64,000 nucleotides of DNA from Humulus lupulus (GCF_963169125.1 NC_084795.1:96529411-96593410); one strand, 5' to 3'. Numbered from the stretch's first letter, positions 1 through 11,858 are shown. Made by a program: numbers and translations. The notes: generated by a model from the letters alone, not told the origin.

Positions 1-3000
1 TATCTTTGGACTTCAAAGTCCCTGGTAAGTGCTCCTTCCCCTCCTTTTTAACTTTGTTTCTTTACGTTTGATTTGCCTTTCGGGAGGATCTCTAATGCTC
101 GTATTTGGATTTTGCAGAAGTCGTCCCGCGGACACCTCGCTGTGCGGAGATGATAAGGAGGTCAAAATTCTACGAAGGGCTCTCGGAGGAAGAGCTGAAA
201 GTGGAAGGACTTGTGACCTCCGAATCTTTGAGGGAGTATGGGCTACTTGCCTCTTTCCAAAACATTGAGCCAGTGAGTGGCAGGGGGCAAAGTCAGGTGT
301 CAGCTGACATCCGGGAGCAGATTGCCCTGGAGCTGTCCAAGGTGATCAGCCAAGCAGCCCAGGATGAGAATACTTTATCCCCTAGTTGGGCGGAGAGGTT
401 CCCCGACCCCCAGCCGGAGGAAGTGGAGATCGAGGCTCGCCACGCCGCAGCTTACCCCAATGAAGGGACTCTGGGGGCTGGTACCTCCGGGAGAGGTAAG
501 ACTAGTTTTCGATTGATCCACACCCCCAGCCTGTCTGAGGTTTCCCGGACCTCTCAGATGGGGTTCGATCCCCGCTTCCTTAGGCTAGATCCGCATAGGA
601 TACCCTTTGACAGATATTGCGATAGGGTAGATGAGCTCCTCGGGTGTCTGAGTGACGGTAGTCTGCCAGAAGGTGTCATCATGGTTGACCCTTCTTCCCT
701 CAGCATGTCATTCCCGGACTTCAAGGAGTACGGGAGCTTCCTGGAGAAGGAAGCGGTGTTTTGTTTTGCTCGGGGAAGGCCATCCACGTTTCTCGTGCAT
801 GGTCGTCCCTTTAAAACTCTTCTTTTTCTTGTTCCTTGTTCCCTGCTGGCGGACTTGCTTGTGCTTTTATGTTGTTGATTGTCTTGTCTTCTGCTTATCT
901 TCTTTCACATTGCTTGCTGGTTCGTTAACCTTGCTTCGTACGTTTCTTGCAGAATATCCCGAAGCCAAGATGTTGGGGAGAGTTACCTTACTCATCAAGA
1001 AAGCTGCCACCAGCCAAGATCCGTCCAAGGGGAAAGGACGAAAAGCCAGAGCCGGTAGGGGAGGTAAAGCTGCCACATCCAAGAAGACAGGTGGCGAGGC
1101 GCATGTGTCTCCGGCGGTGGAGAGATCTCCTGCCAAGGGGCCTTCCGAGACCATGGCGACCTCGAGTAGTAGCAGCGACGGGGAAGGGCTTGTGTTCCCC
1201 GTGAAGACGACTGGGGTGAGCAAGCGTCCCGGAGGAGATGCTGAGGGCGCCAAGAAGAAACGCCTTAGACACTCTTCTCCCGGTCGAAGGCAACAACAAC
1301 AACAACAACAGCAACCACAACTACAACAACAGCAGCAAAAAGAACAACAGAGACAATCACCAACGCCACAGCGGCAGCAACAACAACAACCAAACCAGCA
1401 GCAACAACAAAGGCAATTACTTCCGCTGCCGCAGCAGCAAAAGCAACAGCAACAACAAAGGCAGTCACCTCCGCCACCGCAGCAGCAAAAACAACAGCAA
1501 CACCAGCAACAACAACAGACCGGGGCGGTAGTGTCTTCCCTTCCGTCCTTAATACCCCGTCTGCCTCCTCCTCCAGTCCAAAGGGAGTCCACCCTTTCGG
1601 GGTCTCCTTCTCAGCAAACAAACCTTCCTCTGCCTGGCTTGAAGTTCCACTTCCCTCAGAAACCAACCCGTTTCCCCGCTGCCCTCCTGGAGGGTGTAAG
1701 ACGGGCCGATAACTTTTTGAAGAGGCGGTTGGAGGCTGAGAAGGCTGTTACTCAGGGAAGGGCGGACAACTTGTCTGCCGTGAAGAGAGCTGAGCTGGCC
1801 GAGGGGGTGAGATCCCTTCACCCGAGTGGAGCGGTTTTGGATGGCCCAGCCTTGGAGAAGAGGCTGGTGCCTAGGCTCGGACGTGCATTGGCGCCATTCG
1901 GAGCGGAGATGATGGAGGACATGGCCCTGAGCTTGTGCGAGCTCAATTCTGAGAAATGGGCCATCAGTAGCAGTAAGGTTCCGCTGTTGCTGACACATGC
2001 CGTGAAGCAACAATTGTCCGGGGTAAGCTGTCAGTTATGTTTTGGGATCATCTGTCTTAGCACATTTGGTTCTGCTTAACTCATTCTGTTGTCTTTCCTT
2101 GCAGGCCTCTCTGATCGCGGAACGCTCGTTCCGGGAGGTGGGTGCAGTTCTGGTTTAGCTGGAGGAGAGCCAGGTGGCTCGCCAGGCCTTGGAGGCGGAG
2201 AAGCAGAAACTGACCCAACAGGTCGAGAGCACAAGGGGGGAGGCTTCAGAGAAGATTGACCAGGCCCGGCGCACGGCTGAGGAAGAGGCGGACAAGAAAT
2301 ATCTTGCCAAATACCGAGAGTACTGGGCCAGCGCAGAGACTGAGTTCAAACAGCGGTCGGATGACTTGAAGGCCGAAAACTCCAAGCTCCGGGAAGAGCT
2401 ATCCCAAGCCAGGGTGGAGAAGGATACCTTGGAAGCCCGCTTGCAATCGAAAAATGATCTCCTCCTTAAGCGGCAAGAGGAATATGCCACTCTTCAGAAT
2501 AAGCTGCACGAGGAGGAGCAACTTCATAAGAGGAGCAGGGATCTCGTGTCTATGCTGGAGTTGGGGCTCGCCGAGATGGATAAAGAGATCGGAGCCTTGC
2601 AATTCACCGCCAGGGGGCATGTGACCGAGAAGCAATCCGTGCTGAACCAAAATAAGGTGCAGCGCAAGGAGATTGATTCTCTTAAGGGAGAGCGGGATGC
2701 ATCCAAGGCTGAGGTGGAAAAACTGAAAGCTCAATTAGCTGTCGCGGAGGCAAAGCTGGCAACCTCCGAGGCGGAGCGCTTGAAGGAGAAGGAGGATGCC
2801 GAGGTGGTACTGAACAGGACGATTAATATATCGCACGTGGTCCTCATGCATCAACTCTGGAAAATGAACCCGGAGGTACTAGGCTATCTGGGAGAGGATG
2901 CCGACGCCATGAGGGAGAAGCTACAAGTGTTGGATCAAGGCCCAGAGGTGTACGTCCAAACTTACAACATTGACGAACCTGCTGGAGCCCCTGAGGCAGG

Positions 3001-3139
3001 AGATCCCGGAGAGGCGGGGACCTCTGAACCTGCCCGCGATGATGTTCCGCCTTCCAATGAGCCGACTCCGCCAGCCCCAGTTGAAACCGCTGACCTCGAG
3101 GCCTTGGACGCGGATACTGCTGCCACCCCCAATGCTTGA
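1..3139 (+). pseudogene. E1 antisense gene: spliced coiled-coil protein of Tat elements (3' part)
   Basis: This gene runs convergent to E1 gag-pol; its 5' part lies left of the window. I read exons as up to 24, 118-801, 953-2022 and 2105-3139, with GTAAGT at 25, a TTTGCAG acceptor at 111-117, TTCTTGCAG ending at 952, GTAAGC at 2023 and TTGCAG ending at 2104. The donor at 802 is weak. The 953-2022 exon carries a basic Ser/Lys-rich stretch and a long glutamine tract. The last exon is a strongly charged heptad-rich coiled coil of roughly 200 residues followed by an acidic Pro/Ala/Glu tail. One in-frame TAG lies at 2156-2158, so this copy is probably broken. The same architecture recurs in E2, E3 and E5. 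Function is unknown; such ORFs are known from Tat/Retand elements. Confidence 0.75.
1291..1519 (+). repeat. CAA/CAG trinucleotide tract encoding polyglutamine
   Basis: About 230 bases consist mostly of CAA and CAG triplets, read in frame as runs of Gln broken by Pro, Arg and Lys inside the E1 antisense gene. The frame stays open throughout, so the tract looks like an expanded coding microsatellite. E2, E3 and E5 antisense genes have Pro/Ser/Glu-rich linkers at the similar place but no such tract. Confidence 0.9.
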
Positions 3140-4524
3140 AGGGGCCTTATCTTTAATTATTTTTCATTTGTGTTTTTCTTTGGGGCGAAGCTCCCTGTAC
3201 TCTTTTCTCATTGCAGACATATTTTCCATAATTATAGCATTCTCCTTTCTTTTCTGCCGAGTTCTTTGTTTAACTTTGCGTTTAGGGTAGACTTTTATAC
3301 GGTAGAAACTGCTGTAGGGGCGCATGAGGTTTTGGTTCCAACGGCCAGAACCTATGCACTTCCAACTTGAAGTTCTAACGGCTGATGTCTTTTCCCACGT
3401 AGTCTCTAGGTTACGAAGGTTTCCTGGTTCCAACGGCCAGACTCCTTTCACCGTATTTTAGCTTTCCTAAGGCAAATAGCCAATCCCGGGACTTGTAGTT
3501 ATACTGTTCGCTGGGATTGCTAAGGTGAGCCGTTCCATGGTGCCGGAACGGGAGTTCTTTTGGTGAGCGTCGCTAGACTTAAGGTTAGATCTTTTGCGAA
3601 GCAAAACTAACTGTCGTTGCGAACCTCATGGTGGCTGTCTTCAGGGACCCGGCATGGAGCCTTGCGAGGCAAGGCTCGTTGCGGTCGGGGAAATTGCCAC
3701 GCCCATCATGTGCGATCCCGAAGCAGGGGCTTTGCGAAGCAAGGCCTGCTGTGAGTGGGGGATCGACCATATCTGCTCCTGGAGCTGAAGTTTGCAGTGG
3801 TCGAGGAGCTCGCCATGCATTATTTTGTGAGATCCGGAGCTGAAGCCTGCGAAGCAAGGCTTACAATGGTCGCGGATCTTGCCATCTTTCGCCTTGCAGG
3901 ACCCGGAGCTGGAGCTTGCGAAGCAAAGCTCTACAGCGGTCGCGGAGCATTCTGCAAAGGACTTGTCAGGGAGTTGGGGGTGTTTCGGCGTAGCTCTCTG
4001 AATGTGCCCCAACCCCCAGTCCTGTTCATCGCTGGGCTACACAGGAGATAAATTTCATGATGCATAATGGCAGACATTTCAATGGAAATTTTCACAAAAA
4101 CACATAATGCACACATGACACGTAATGCAAGTATGTTTATGGCAAAAACACATAATGCGCACATGACACGTAATGCAAGTATGTTTATGGAAATAACAAA
4201 TTAACCTAAGCTTAACAATTTTTAAAAAATGCTAGCACATGAGTGGTGTTCTATGTATGTTTTGTTCAAGGGGCGTGTGGCTATGCCTTAGCCATGTATA
4301 CTCCCCCAAGTGAGCGTGGGGTCCGGACGTCTCCGGACCGCGTGGTCACTTGTTGAAACGCAGCCTTGAACACAGGGATAAAAAATGCAGTAATAGCGGA
4401 GTGAACCTCTCCGTGTTTCATTAAATTAGCCTGTGAGGCATGTGTTTTACAGCAGGGAGGATTATCTCCACATTTTACACTTTTGCTACGTCCACCAAGG
4501 ACTTTCGACTAGATAGTCCAGGGC
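3140..4524. other. E1 spacer between antisense gene and pol stop
   Basis: This is the tail-to-tail intergenic part of E1, where the antisense gene (plus) and pol (minus) converge. It holds no convincing ORF. Between about 3590 and 3960 a short motif around gaagcaaggc or gcgaagcaaagct recurs several times with diverged spacers, giving a degenerate repeat block, and 4095-4190 holds a clean 48-bp tandem pair. Any 3' ends of both transcripts should lie here. Confidence 0.6.
4095..4190. repeat. 48-bp tandem duplication
   Basis: Two adjacent 48-base units (4095-4142 and 4143-4190) start with caaaaacacataatg and end with gtatgtttatgg. I see one mismatch between them (gcacac versus gcgcac), so the duplication is recent or recently homogenised. 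It lies in the noncoding spacer of E1. Confidence 0.9.
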
Positions 4525-6369
4525 CTACTGATAGTAACGGCGGAGGTGCTCCGCGTTCCAGGCGCGCGGGACTTTAGATCCGTCGAGTCTCTTTAAGTGA
4601 TACGTCCCATGGCCCACTTTTTCTTGTATTTCATAGGGGCCTTCCTAGTTGGGTCCGAGAACTCCCACTCCCGGATCCTGCGTAGCAGGAAATACTCTCC
4701 GTAGGACAAGATCCCCAACTTCGAATGTACGACTCTTGACTCTTGTGTTGAAGTGTCGGGCTATCTTGCCTTGGTACATTTTTAGTTGGACCTGCGACTG
4801 TTCCCGGAGCTCTTCGATCATGTCCAGGGACTCCTGGAGAAGGGCATGGTTCCGGGTAGGGTCGTAGGTGTCCTGCCTGTGAGAGGGGATCATAGTTTCT
4901 ACTGGGATGACAGCCTCGCAACCGAAGGTCATGGAATAAGGTGTGTGCCCCGTCGAAGTTCTCTCTGTTGTGCGATAGGCCCAAAGCACTCGCGGAAGCT
5001 CTTCCGGCCAGTGAGCCTTGCAGGCTTGGAGTTTTTTCTTCAACGTGGTCTTTAAAATTTTGTTTACTGCTTCCACTTGCCCATTAGCTTGAGGTCTGGC
5101 GACTACGGAAAAGCTTTTGATAATTCCATGCGAAGCACAGAAGTTCGTGAAATGTTCACTATCAAATTGCTTCCCGTTATCGGACACAATTTTTCGTGGA
5201 AGCCCAAAACGACACACTATATTCCTGATGACAAAGTCCAGTGCCTTCTTAGACGTGACCGTGTTCATAGGTTCAGCTTCAGCCCATTTGGTGAAGTAGT
5301 CTACCGCGACTATGGCATACTTCACTCCGCCCCTTCCAGTTGGAAGGGAACCTACTAGGTCAATGCCCCAGACGGCGAACGGCCAGGGGCTGGTCATTAA
5401 GGTAATTTCTGTAGAAGGCGCTCGCGGAACCTTGGCGTACCTCTGGCACTGCTCACATTTTCTGACATAATCCACACAATCCTTCTTCATGGTGGGCCAG
5501 AAGTATCCTTGTCGAAGGATCTTTTTGGAGAGGCTCAGCCCGGAGGTATGGTCGCCACAGAACCCTCCGTGAACCTCATGGATGATGGCGCTGATTTCGG
5601 TTCTGGCAACACACCTAAGGAAGGGTATGGACAACCCCCTGCGGTAAAGCTTTCCATCCATAACCACGTATCGGGGAGCTTGATACTGGAGCTTTCTTGC
5701 GTCAGCCTTATCAGTGGGGAGCTCTCCGGTGGTGAGAAATCTGAGGATGGGTCCTATCCAGGAATGGGAATGATCGATGATGGAATTTACCCTCTGTGTC
5801 TTGGTACTAGGTGCTTCTAAGTGCCCGATGGGCACTAGGCCATACTGTTCAATCTCCGGGTCTGTTGCAAGCTTGGCCAGCGTGTCCGCGAGTGAGTTCT
5901 GGTCCCGGGGGACCTGGCGGATTTGGTAGCCTTTGAAATGCTGCAGGAGGCCGCGGGAGAGAGACACGTAGGCAGCCATTTTTTCGCCTTTCGTCTGGTA
6001 TTCCCCGGATATTTGGTTTACCACAAGTAGGGAGTCGCTGTACACCTCGATTTTTTGGGCTTCGACTTCTTTGGCTAGTTGCAATCCGGCCAGCATCGCT
6101 TCGTGTTCTGCCTCGTTGTTGGACGCTGGGAATGCGAAACGAATGGCGCTCTGGAGCTGATGTCCTTGGGGAGATATTAAGATGACCCCTGCTCCAGCTC
6201 CTTTTTCATTTGAGGCTCCGTCTACATAGACCTTCCACGTGGGAAGTTCCGGGACAGGATCTTCTGGGAGGTCATTCATTCCTGAGCATTCCACAATAAA
6301 GTCCGCGAGAGCTTGTCCTTTTATGGAAACACGTGGCTGGTAGTGGATGTCAAATTGGCTCAGCTCCAT
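4525..6369 (-). pseudogene. E1 pol 3' half: second RNase H and integrase
   Basis: This minus-strand frame encodes the Tat-type extra RNase H followed by integrase. Residues are numbered from the Met at 6369. The RNase H shows VDGAS (Asp50), the NNEAE glutamate (Glu88), YSDS (Asp112) and a final Asp near 163. The integrase has an HHCC finger (His268, His275, Cys306, Cys309) and a core with GIDLVG (Asp338), SDNG (Asp398) and NGQVE (Glu434); 35 residues separate the last two, so the D,D35E site is intact. A TAG at 4645-4647 interrupts the C-terminus; the same frame continues to a natural-looking stop at 4525-4527. The frame differs from the upstream gag-RT frame because about one base is missing near 6375. 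Confidence 0.88.
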
Positions 6370-9300
6370 GTCCCATTAAGAAATCTGCCAGAAGACTCGG
6401 GCTTCTGCAAGACTTGTCGGAGAGGGTGGTTGGTGAGTACTCTGATGGTGTGCGCCTGGAAATAGGGCCTTAGCTTCCGCGAAGCGATTAGCAAGCAGAG
6501 GGAGAGTTTTTCGATCATTGAATATCTGGACTCAGCGTCCAGTAACCTCTTGCTTACGTAATACACAGGGAGCTGGATACGGCCATCTTCCCGGACGAGA
6601 GCGGCACTCACTGCGTGCTCTGTCACAGCTAAGTATAAGAACAACGCCTCTCCTTCGACAGGTTTGGAAAGAATGGGAGCTCGGGTTAAATGTTCTTTGA
6701 GGTGTTGGAAGGCTGCTTCGCATTCGGGGGTCCACTCGAACCTCTTGTTTCCTCGCAATACATTGAAGAAGGGGACGCATTTGTCAGTGGCCTTAGATAC
6801 GAAGCGGCTGAGCGCAGCTATCCTTCCGGTAACGCTTTGGACATCCTTATGCTTCCGGGGAGAAGGCATATCTATGAACGCCTTAATTTTCTCAGGGTTG
6901 GCCTCCACTCCGCGGGAGCCGACAATGAAACCGAGGAACTTCCCAGACGAGACCCCGAAAGTACATTTCTTCGGATTTAGTTTCATTCCATACTTTCGGA
7001 TCACGGCGAAAGCTTCCTCAAGGTCGTCACTGTGGTCCCCGGAGGTCTTGGAATTTACCAACATGTCGTCTATGTATGCCTCCATGTTCCTCCCCAGCTG
7101 GTCCTTGAACATCTTGTTTACTAGACGCTGGTACGTCGCCCCAGCATTCTTCAAACCGAAAGGCATGACCACGTAACAGTAGACACCCTTGTCCGTGAGG
7201 AAGCTGGTGTGTTCCTGGTCCGCGACATGCATCTTGATCTGGTTGTATCCGGAGTACGCATCCATGAAGGATAAGAGTTCATACCCGGAAGTAGCGTCTA
7301 CCATCTGATCGATTCGCGGAAGAGGGAAACAATCTTTCGGGCAGGCTTTGTTTAGGTCCGTGAAGTCGATGCACATTCTCCAGGACCCATTGGGTTTCGG
7401 GACCAGAACCGGGTTAGCCAACCACATGGGATAGTGTGACTCCTGGAGAAAACCTATGGACATCAACTTGTCCACTTCAGCTTTGACTGCTTCGGCCCTT
7501 ACTGGGTCTAACGACCTCCTCTTTTGGCGAACCGAAGTTGCAGATGGGTCTATGTTGAGTGCGTGGCACGCAACATTGGGATTAATCCCCGTCATATCAG
7601 CATGGGACCATGCCAGGATATCCTGATTATTCTTCACAGTGGCCATGATCTTTTCTCGAATGGCCGATGGAAGGTTTTTCCCTATCTGAATGACTTTGGT
7701 GGGATCTCCCAGGTTGAGGATCACCTCTTCGACTTCTTCCATCGGCTCTATCGCTCTCTCGACCCCCACTCTAGGGTCGAGTTCGTCAACGTACGCCCCT
7801 TGGGCGCCCCCAGTTTCTGGTAAATCTCCCGCTAAAGGAGCGGCAACAACCGCCTCCTGGACCGTGTAGACGGATCGGACGGAGACGTTATAACAGCTTC
7901 GTGCACTTCGTTGGTCTCCCCGGAGGGTGCCGACACGCCCGTCGTCGCATGGAAACTTCAGGCATAAGTGGCGTATCAAGGTTATGGCCCCGCAATCGAT
8001 TAGGACCGGTCGGCCTAGGATAGCATTATACGCCGTGGGGCAGTCGACCACTACAAATGTGCAGTGCTTGAAGGCGCAAGCGTCGCTTTCTCCTCGGAGG
8101 GTGACTGGAAGTTGAATTTTTCCTAATGGCATGAGTGCATCCCCATTGAACCCCTGAAGCTGGATGGGGCATGGGGTCAGGTCTGTCTCAGTTAATCCGA
8201 TAGCGTGGAAGGCAGCTTTGAAGAGGATATTTACGGAGCTTCCATTATCGACAAGGATCCGTGATACCTTCTTATTGGCAATCTGAGCTTCTACCACGAG
8301 GGGATCGTTGTGGGGGAAGTGCACATGTCGGGCGTCATCTTCCGTGAAGGTGATGGGAAGATCCATCATTCGAGGACGCTGAGCGGGTGACTGAACCAAG
8401 GCGCACATCTCTTTGGTGTGTTCTAACTCCCTCAAGTACCTTTTCTGGGAGTTGCGGGTGCTTCCGGCAAGGTGCGGTCCTCCGGAAATGGTGGCTACGT
8501 GTCCGTCAACGGGTGGCGGAGCAAGGCCGGGCGGATATGGGTTTCTGGGTCCCGGAGCCAATAAGGCAATGGGTGCCAGAAGGGTTGGAGCAGGGAGCGC
8601 TGGGAACTGAGACCCAGGAGCTTGGGGGTGACCGGCTCCAAGAGCACTAGCGGTCCCCCTCTGTCCCGGAGAATACGCAGCTCCGTGAACTACTCCCTGT
8701 CCGGGATAGATTATGGGTATCCTCACCCATTGACCGAGGTGTCCCGCTCTTGCCAGGGACTCGATCTCATCCTTTAGCTGAAGGCATTCGTTTGTGGTGT
8801 GCCCCACGTCTCCGTGGAACTCACACCTCTTATTGGAATCTCGCGGACGCCATCCTCCGTGAGACACTTTCGGGGGCTTCCTGTAGTTGACCATATTACA
8901 GGTTGCCCGATAGACATTCTCTCGCGAATCTATTAAACTGGTATACTCCGCGAACTTGGGCTCATAGTCCTTCCGGGGTTTCTTTGAATGGTCTCCCCGG
9001 TTGGGGTTTCTTCCGCCTCGTTTATTCCGCGATTGGCTCAGATTTTGTTCTGGGCCTTCTGCTTGCGATTGCGACGGTCTGGGAGCGATACTACATCCTG
9101 TCTGTACAGCTCCGTACCCAGAGAAATGGGTTTGACTCGGCGTCTGAGCAGACGCAGAAGGCCCATACACGCTTGGATTGAACTGGGCTCCTGGAAGCGT
9201 GAGGGCTGGTGCGGGAGCTTGCGAAGCAAAGCTCGGCGCAGTCACGGAAGGCGTCGGAGCTGGAGGAACTCCAAAGGCCTGCTGGTAGGCATCCTCAAGG

Positions 9301-10154
9301 TTGATGATTCCCTGAGCTCTTGACATGAATTCGGATAGCGTTTCTGCCCGTCTCCTTTGCATTTCCCCCCATAGCAGGGAGCCGACAGTAAGGCCCGATT
9401 GAAGGGCGATCAGCTTCATGTCGTCGTTGACCTTGGTCTTAGCAGCAGCTTCCATCATTCTCTGAATGAAAGCTTTGAGGTTCTCATTGGGTAGCTGCTT
9501 GATGTTGGTTAAGGAACCAACCTCCATGTCGTGGTCTCGGGCAGCAATGAACTGCCTTCTAAATGCGGACTGTAGCTCCTTCCAACTGAGGATGGATCCG
9601 GGAGCTAATCTTTTCCACCAGTCCTCCGCGGACTTGGTAAGGGTGAGTGAGAAGCACATGCATTTGGCATCCTCACTGACGCGCGCCACTTGCATCATTT
9701 TGTTGTATTTAGCTAGATGGGTGCGCGGGTCTGTCCTCCCCTCATATAATTCTATGTGAGGCATTTTGAAGTTATCCGGGAGAGACGTTTCCGCGATCCT
9801 CCGAATACATGGCTCCGGGTCCTCCTCCTCGGAGTCTGACAGGGCCCCACTTTGCTTCCGGACAAGCTTGGTCAAGGCAGCGATCTGTTCCTCGAGCCTC
9901 TTTGTATCACTCTCCGGGAGGTCGCGTCCCCGGAACTTGTCATTAAGATGATTCTGGAGGTCATCTCCGTGAGGCCGGGCCTTTTCTCCTTTGGCCTTTT
10001 CATACTTGGCCTCCAACCTTCTTCTTAGGTCCACCGTGGACCAGCTATCTTCGGAGTGCGTGTCCGCAGCCCGATTGTCCTGGTTGACGGAATCACTGGG
10101 GCGGTTGTTCCTTCCCCTAGGCCTGGGTGCCTTAGCACCGGGCCCTTTAGGCAC
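6360..10154 (-). CDS. E1 gag-protease-reverse transcriptase-native RNase H polyprotein
   Basis: This 1264-codon open frame is the longest in the window. Around residues 125-260 it has a retrotransposon gag domain ([17 protein letters not shown]). Near 442 there is a zinc knuckle of the plant form CxxHxxxxHxxxxC ([14 protein letters not shown]). Near 635 lies an aspartic protease with DNGSS in place of the usual D-S/T-G, which is common in this lineage. RT occupies about 870-1100 with the catalytic YIDD near residue 1026 (around 7075). A native gypsy RNase H remnant ends the frame ([14 protein letters not shown]). It ends early because of a frameshift near 6375. The true gag start is probably 10749; the Met at 10154 is only the first in this frame. 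Confidence 0.9.
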   Translation of the reverse strand: MPKGPGAKAPRPRGRNNRPSDSVNQDNRAADTHSEDSWSTVDLRRRLEAKYEKAKGEKARPHGDDLQNHLNDKFRGRDLPESDTKRLEEQIAALTKLVRKQSGALSDSEEEDPEPCIRRIAETSLPDNFKMPHIELYEGRTDPRTHLAKYNKMMQVARVSEDAKCMCFSLTLTKSAEDWWKRLAPGSILSWKELQSAFRRQFIAARDHDMEVGSLTNIKQLPNENLKAFIQRMMEAAAKTKVNDDMKLIALQSGLTVGSLLWGEMQRRRAETLSEFMSRAQGIINLEDAYQQAFGVPPAPTPSVTAPSFASQAPAPALTLPGAQFNPSVYGPSASAQTPSQTHFSGYGAVQTGCSIAPRPSQSQAEGPEQNLSQSRNKRGGRNPNRGDHSKKPRKDYEPKFAEYTSLIDSRENVYRATCNMVNYRKPPKVSHGGWRPRDSNKRCEFHGDVGHTTNECLQLKDEIESLARAGHLGQWVRIPIIYPGQGVVHGAAYSPGQRGTASALGAGHPQAPGSQFPALPAPTLLAPIALLAPGPRNPYPPGLAPPPVDGHVATISGGPHLAGSTRNSQKRYLRELEHTKEMCALVQSPAQRPRMMDLPITFTEDDARHVHFPHNDPLVVEAQIANKKVSRILVDNGSSVNILFKAAFHAIGLTETDLTPCPIQLQGFNGDALMPLGKIQLPVTLRGESDACAFKHCTFVVVDCPTAYNAILGRPVLIDCGAITLIRHLCLKFPCDDGRVGTLRGDQRSARSCYNVSVRSVYTVQEAVVAAPLAGDLPETGGAQGAYVDELDPRVGVERAIEPMEEVEEVILNLGDPTKVIQIGKNLPSAIREKIMATVKNNQDILAWSHADMTGINPNVACHALNIDPSATSVRQKRRSLDPVRAEAVKAEVDKLMSIGFLQESHYPMWLANPVLVPKPNGSWRMCIDFTDLNKACPKDCFPLPRIDQMVDATSGYELLSFMDAYSGYNQIKMHVADQEHTSFLTDKGVYCYVVMPFGLKNAGATYQRLVNKMFKDQLGRNMEAYIDDMLVNSKTSGDHSDDLEEAFAVIRKYGMKLNPKKCTFGVSSGKFLGFIVGSRGVEANPEKIKAFIDMPSPRKHKDVQSVTGRIAALSRFVSKATDKCVPFFNVLRGNKRFEWTPECEAAFQHLKEHLTRAPILSKPVEGEALFLYLAVTEHAVSAALVREDGRIQLPVYYVSKRLLDAESRYSMIEKLSLCLLIASRKLRPYFQAHTIRVLTNHPLRQVLQKPESSGRFLNGTWS

Positions 10155-10749
10155 AGAGTGCCCCCTTGGGGCTGAAGGACGTCTGGGCTTAGAAGCGCCA
10201 GAGACCTTCTGCGCGCGGGGGGGGGGGGGGGGGGGCAGTCGGCCTGGTGATCCACGCCTTTAGGAGGTGCAGGGGCGTTAGTGCGTGCAGGCTCCCCAAC
10301 CTTTTCTTTGCCCTTGTTAGGGGCGGCTTTGGATGGTCCAGCAGCGGCTGGATCCGGCATGGTGGCATCAGCACCACCTGGAACAAAGGCATCCTCGTCC
10401 GAGTCGCCTAGATCTCCGAACTTGCTCTGGAGGCGCTCCATCATGCACTGCATTTTTTCGGAGACGCGCTCCTGCTCAGCAAGCTTGGCCTTAGTGACCA
10501 CCAGTTCTTTGGCTACTTGGACCAGTTCTGGATCCTTCTCGTAGTAGTAGCCGTCTTTGTAGTAACCGTGTCGGACATACTCTTCTTCGCTTTCTAAGTA
10601 TGTCGTATCTTCAGTGCTGACCGATCCTGGCGGGATGTCGGGTCTTCACCGTGGTGGTCCGAGGGTTCGTTTTGTACCACATCTTCCATCATAGTATCGG
10701 GGTTGACCCAAGCATTTTTGTCAACCGCAGATTTTCTCGTAGTCACCAT
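10155..10749 (-). pseudogene. E1 gag N-terminus, frameshifted
   Basis: Upstream of the main frame, coding sequence continues in two other frames. An ATG at 10749 begins a short peptide (MVTTRKSAVDKNAWVNP) that stops after about 60 codons. A second frame holds a coiled-coil-like gag N-terminus (KLAEQERVSEKMQ, DSDEDAFVPGGAD) and ends in a run of prolines made by the G19 tract at 10217-10235. Two frameshifts are therefore needed to reach the main gag, one near 10630 and one at or next to the homopolymer. The second could be a sequencing error rather than a true mutation. Confidence 0.65.
10217..10235. repeat. G19 homopolymer inside gag
   Basis: Nineteen consecutive G bases on the plus strand (a C run on the coding minus strand, read as prolines) sit exactly where the gag frame changes. 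Such runs are prone to replication slippage and to miscalling in sequencing. Confidence 0.9.
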
Positions 10750-10792
10750 CTTTTCAGTACGCAGAAAAAGAGCTGACTAACAACTTCCTACA

Positions 10793-10811
10793 ACTCTCAA
10801 TGAAAGCACCA
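10793..10811 (-). other. E1 primer-binding site
   Basis: Four bases inside the LTR end, the minus strand reads TGGTGCTTTCATTGAGAG. E2 and E3 have nearly the same sequence in the same place. It starts with TGG, as expected for a site complementary to a tRNA 3' CCA end. I cannot name the tRNA without a search. Confidence 0.7.
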
Positions 10812-10814
10812 AAA

Positions 10815-11704
10815 TGTTTACCGAGTTTTTCAGAAACGAATACGAACGGAATAATAAAATGATAAGAACTATAGAAGTGCAGAAATGTAAATAAACAAAC
10901 AGTGTTTTTTTACGTGGTTCAGGCGTTAACGAGCCCTGGTCCACGAGTCGATGTTATTATACTTGTAGAGAATAACAGTTGAACAGCTGGTGTACAAGAA
11001 ACTCACAACCTCACAGTGTTTCTCTCGGGTTCTCTTGGAGAAGATGAAGCTAGAGAGATTTTAGTAGAGTTCTTGCTATGTGATTTGTTGGCCGTCCCCA
11101 CTATCGTAAAATGAGGGGGTCTTTATAGCTAGGGTTTTGGATTAGGGTTTTTCTCTACTCACATGAGTCTTAATTACACCAGCCATAAATAGGGGATACA
11201 ATTACCATAGTCACCTGGCTACCAGGCTCTATGTGGGTATATTTACGTGAAAGTATGGGGAATGCACAAAGGCAGCCGTCTTTTCCAAGTTGTCAGCGGA
11301 ACAGTAGGCGAAATAGTACTTTTAGGCGTGCTGGGATGTGTGCGGCCTTGACCTGTCGGGCGTGTCAGGCGGGATTCTGTGTCAGGCGGATATCATTCCA
11401 ACTATGCCTCCTCCATGACTCGACCGCTTGGTCTTGTTCCGTGCGAGGGACGGAACTGTTTCCGCGAAGACAACCTGAAGAGCTTCTCCTGGAAGGAGCT
11501 TCCCCGAAGGATATCCCTTCGGGAGTCCGGGAGAGTTGACGAGCTTCCGTGTCGCGTTTGCTTGAAAGAGTAAGCCGGACACTAAACGGGAGAGGCGAAG
11601 CCTTTCTGTCCATCCGCGAGCTCTGGTCATCTATCGTGAAAGATATTGATAATTCTGCTTCCCCGAGGATATCCATCTAAACGCTATCCGGAAATCTGGA
11701 TAAC
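10815..11704 (-). repeat. E1 5' LTR
   Basis: On the minus strand this begins TGTTATCCAG (at 11704) and ends GGTAAACA (at 10815), directly followed by the primer-binding site. The length is 890 bp. The start resembles the TGTTTATCC and TGTTATCC starts of the E2 and E3 LTRs. It carries a TATA box at 11121-11127 and a block reading tttacgtggttcag on the plus strand (about 10910-10925) that recurs in the E6 LTR. The partner LTR lies outside the window, so the outer end rests on the TG..CA ends and family resemblance. Confidence 0.7.
11121..11127 (-). promoter_or_regulatory. TATA box in E1 5' LTR
   Basis: The minus strand reads TATAAAG within AGCTATAAAGACCC, about 310 bp before the LTR end. It is the best candidate core promoter for the E1 genomic RNA; the start site is inferred, not seen. 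Confidence 0.5.
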
Positions 11705-11858
11705 AGTTTTGTCTTCAGATTTGAAATCCACGCTGTCGTTGGGGGAAGATCGGGACAATGAGCTTGCGGGCGACTGGGTACAGACAAGGATGATGAGCTT
11801 GCAATAAAGGTGTTGGGAGAATGACTGGGCATAGATAGGGACAACGCGAGGTTGGAGC

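Larger units (their letters stand above)
1..11704 (-). mobile_element. E1: Ty3/gypsy Tat-lineage LTR retrotransposon, partial
   Basis: This is a retrotransposon on the minus strand, cut by the left edge of the window so that its 3' LTR is missing. In element order it has a 5' LTR (10815-11704), a primer-binding site (10793-10811), gag-pol (10749 down to 4525), a spacer, and an antisense gene on the plus strand (1-3139). The order protease, RT, RNase H, integrase defines Ty3/gypsy, and the second RNase H domain plus an antisense extra ORF between integrase and 3' LTR are typical of the Tat lineage (Retand-like members). The coding part has few breaks: two frameshifts in the gag N-terminus, one between the two RNase H domains, and one stop near the integrase C-terminus. 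Confidence 0.9.

Noticed and set aside
867..1592. Minus-strand ORF rich in Cys (241 codons) opposite the glutamine tract
   Set aside because: It is the shadow of the CAA/CAG repeat read backwards; no signal peptide or known Cys-rich fold spacing, and the plus frame continues a conserved gene.
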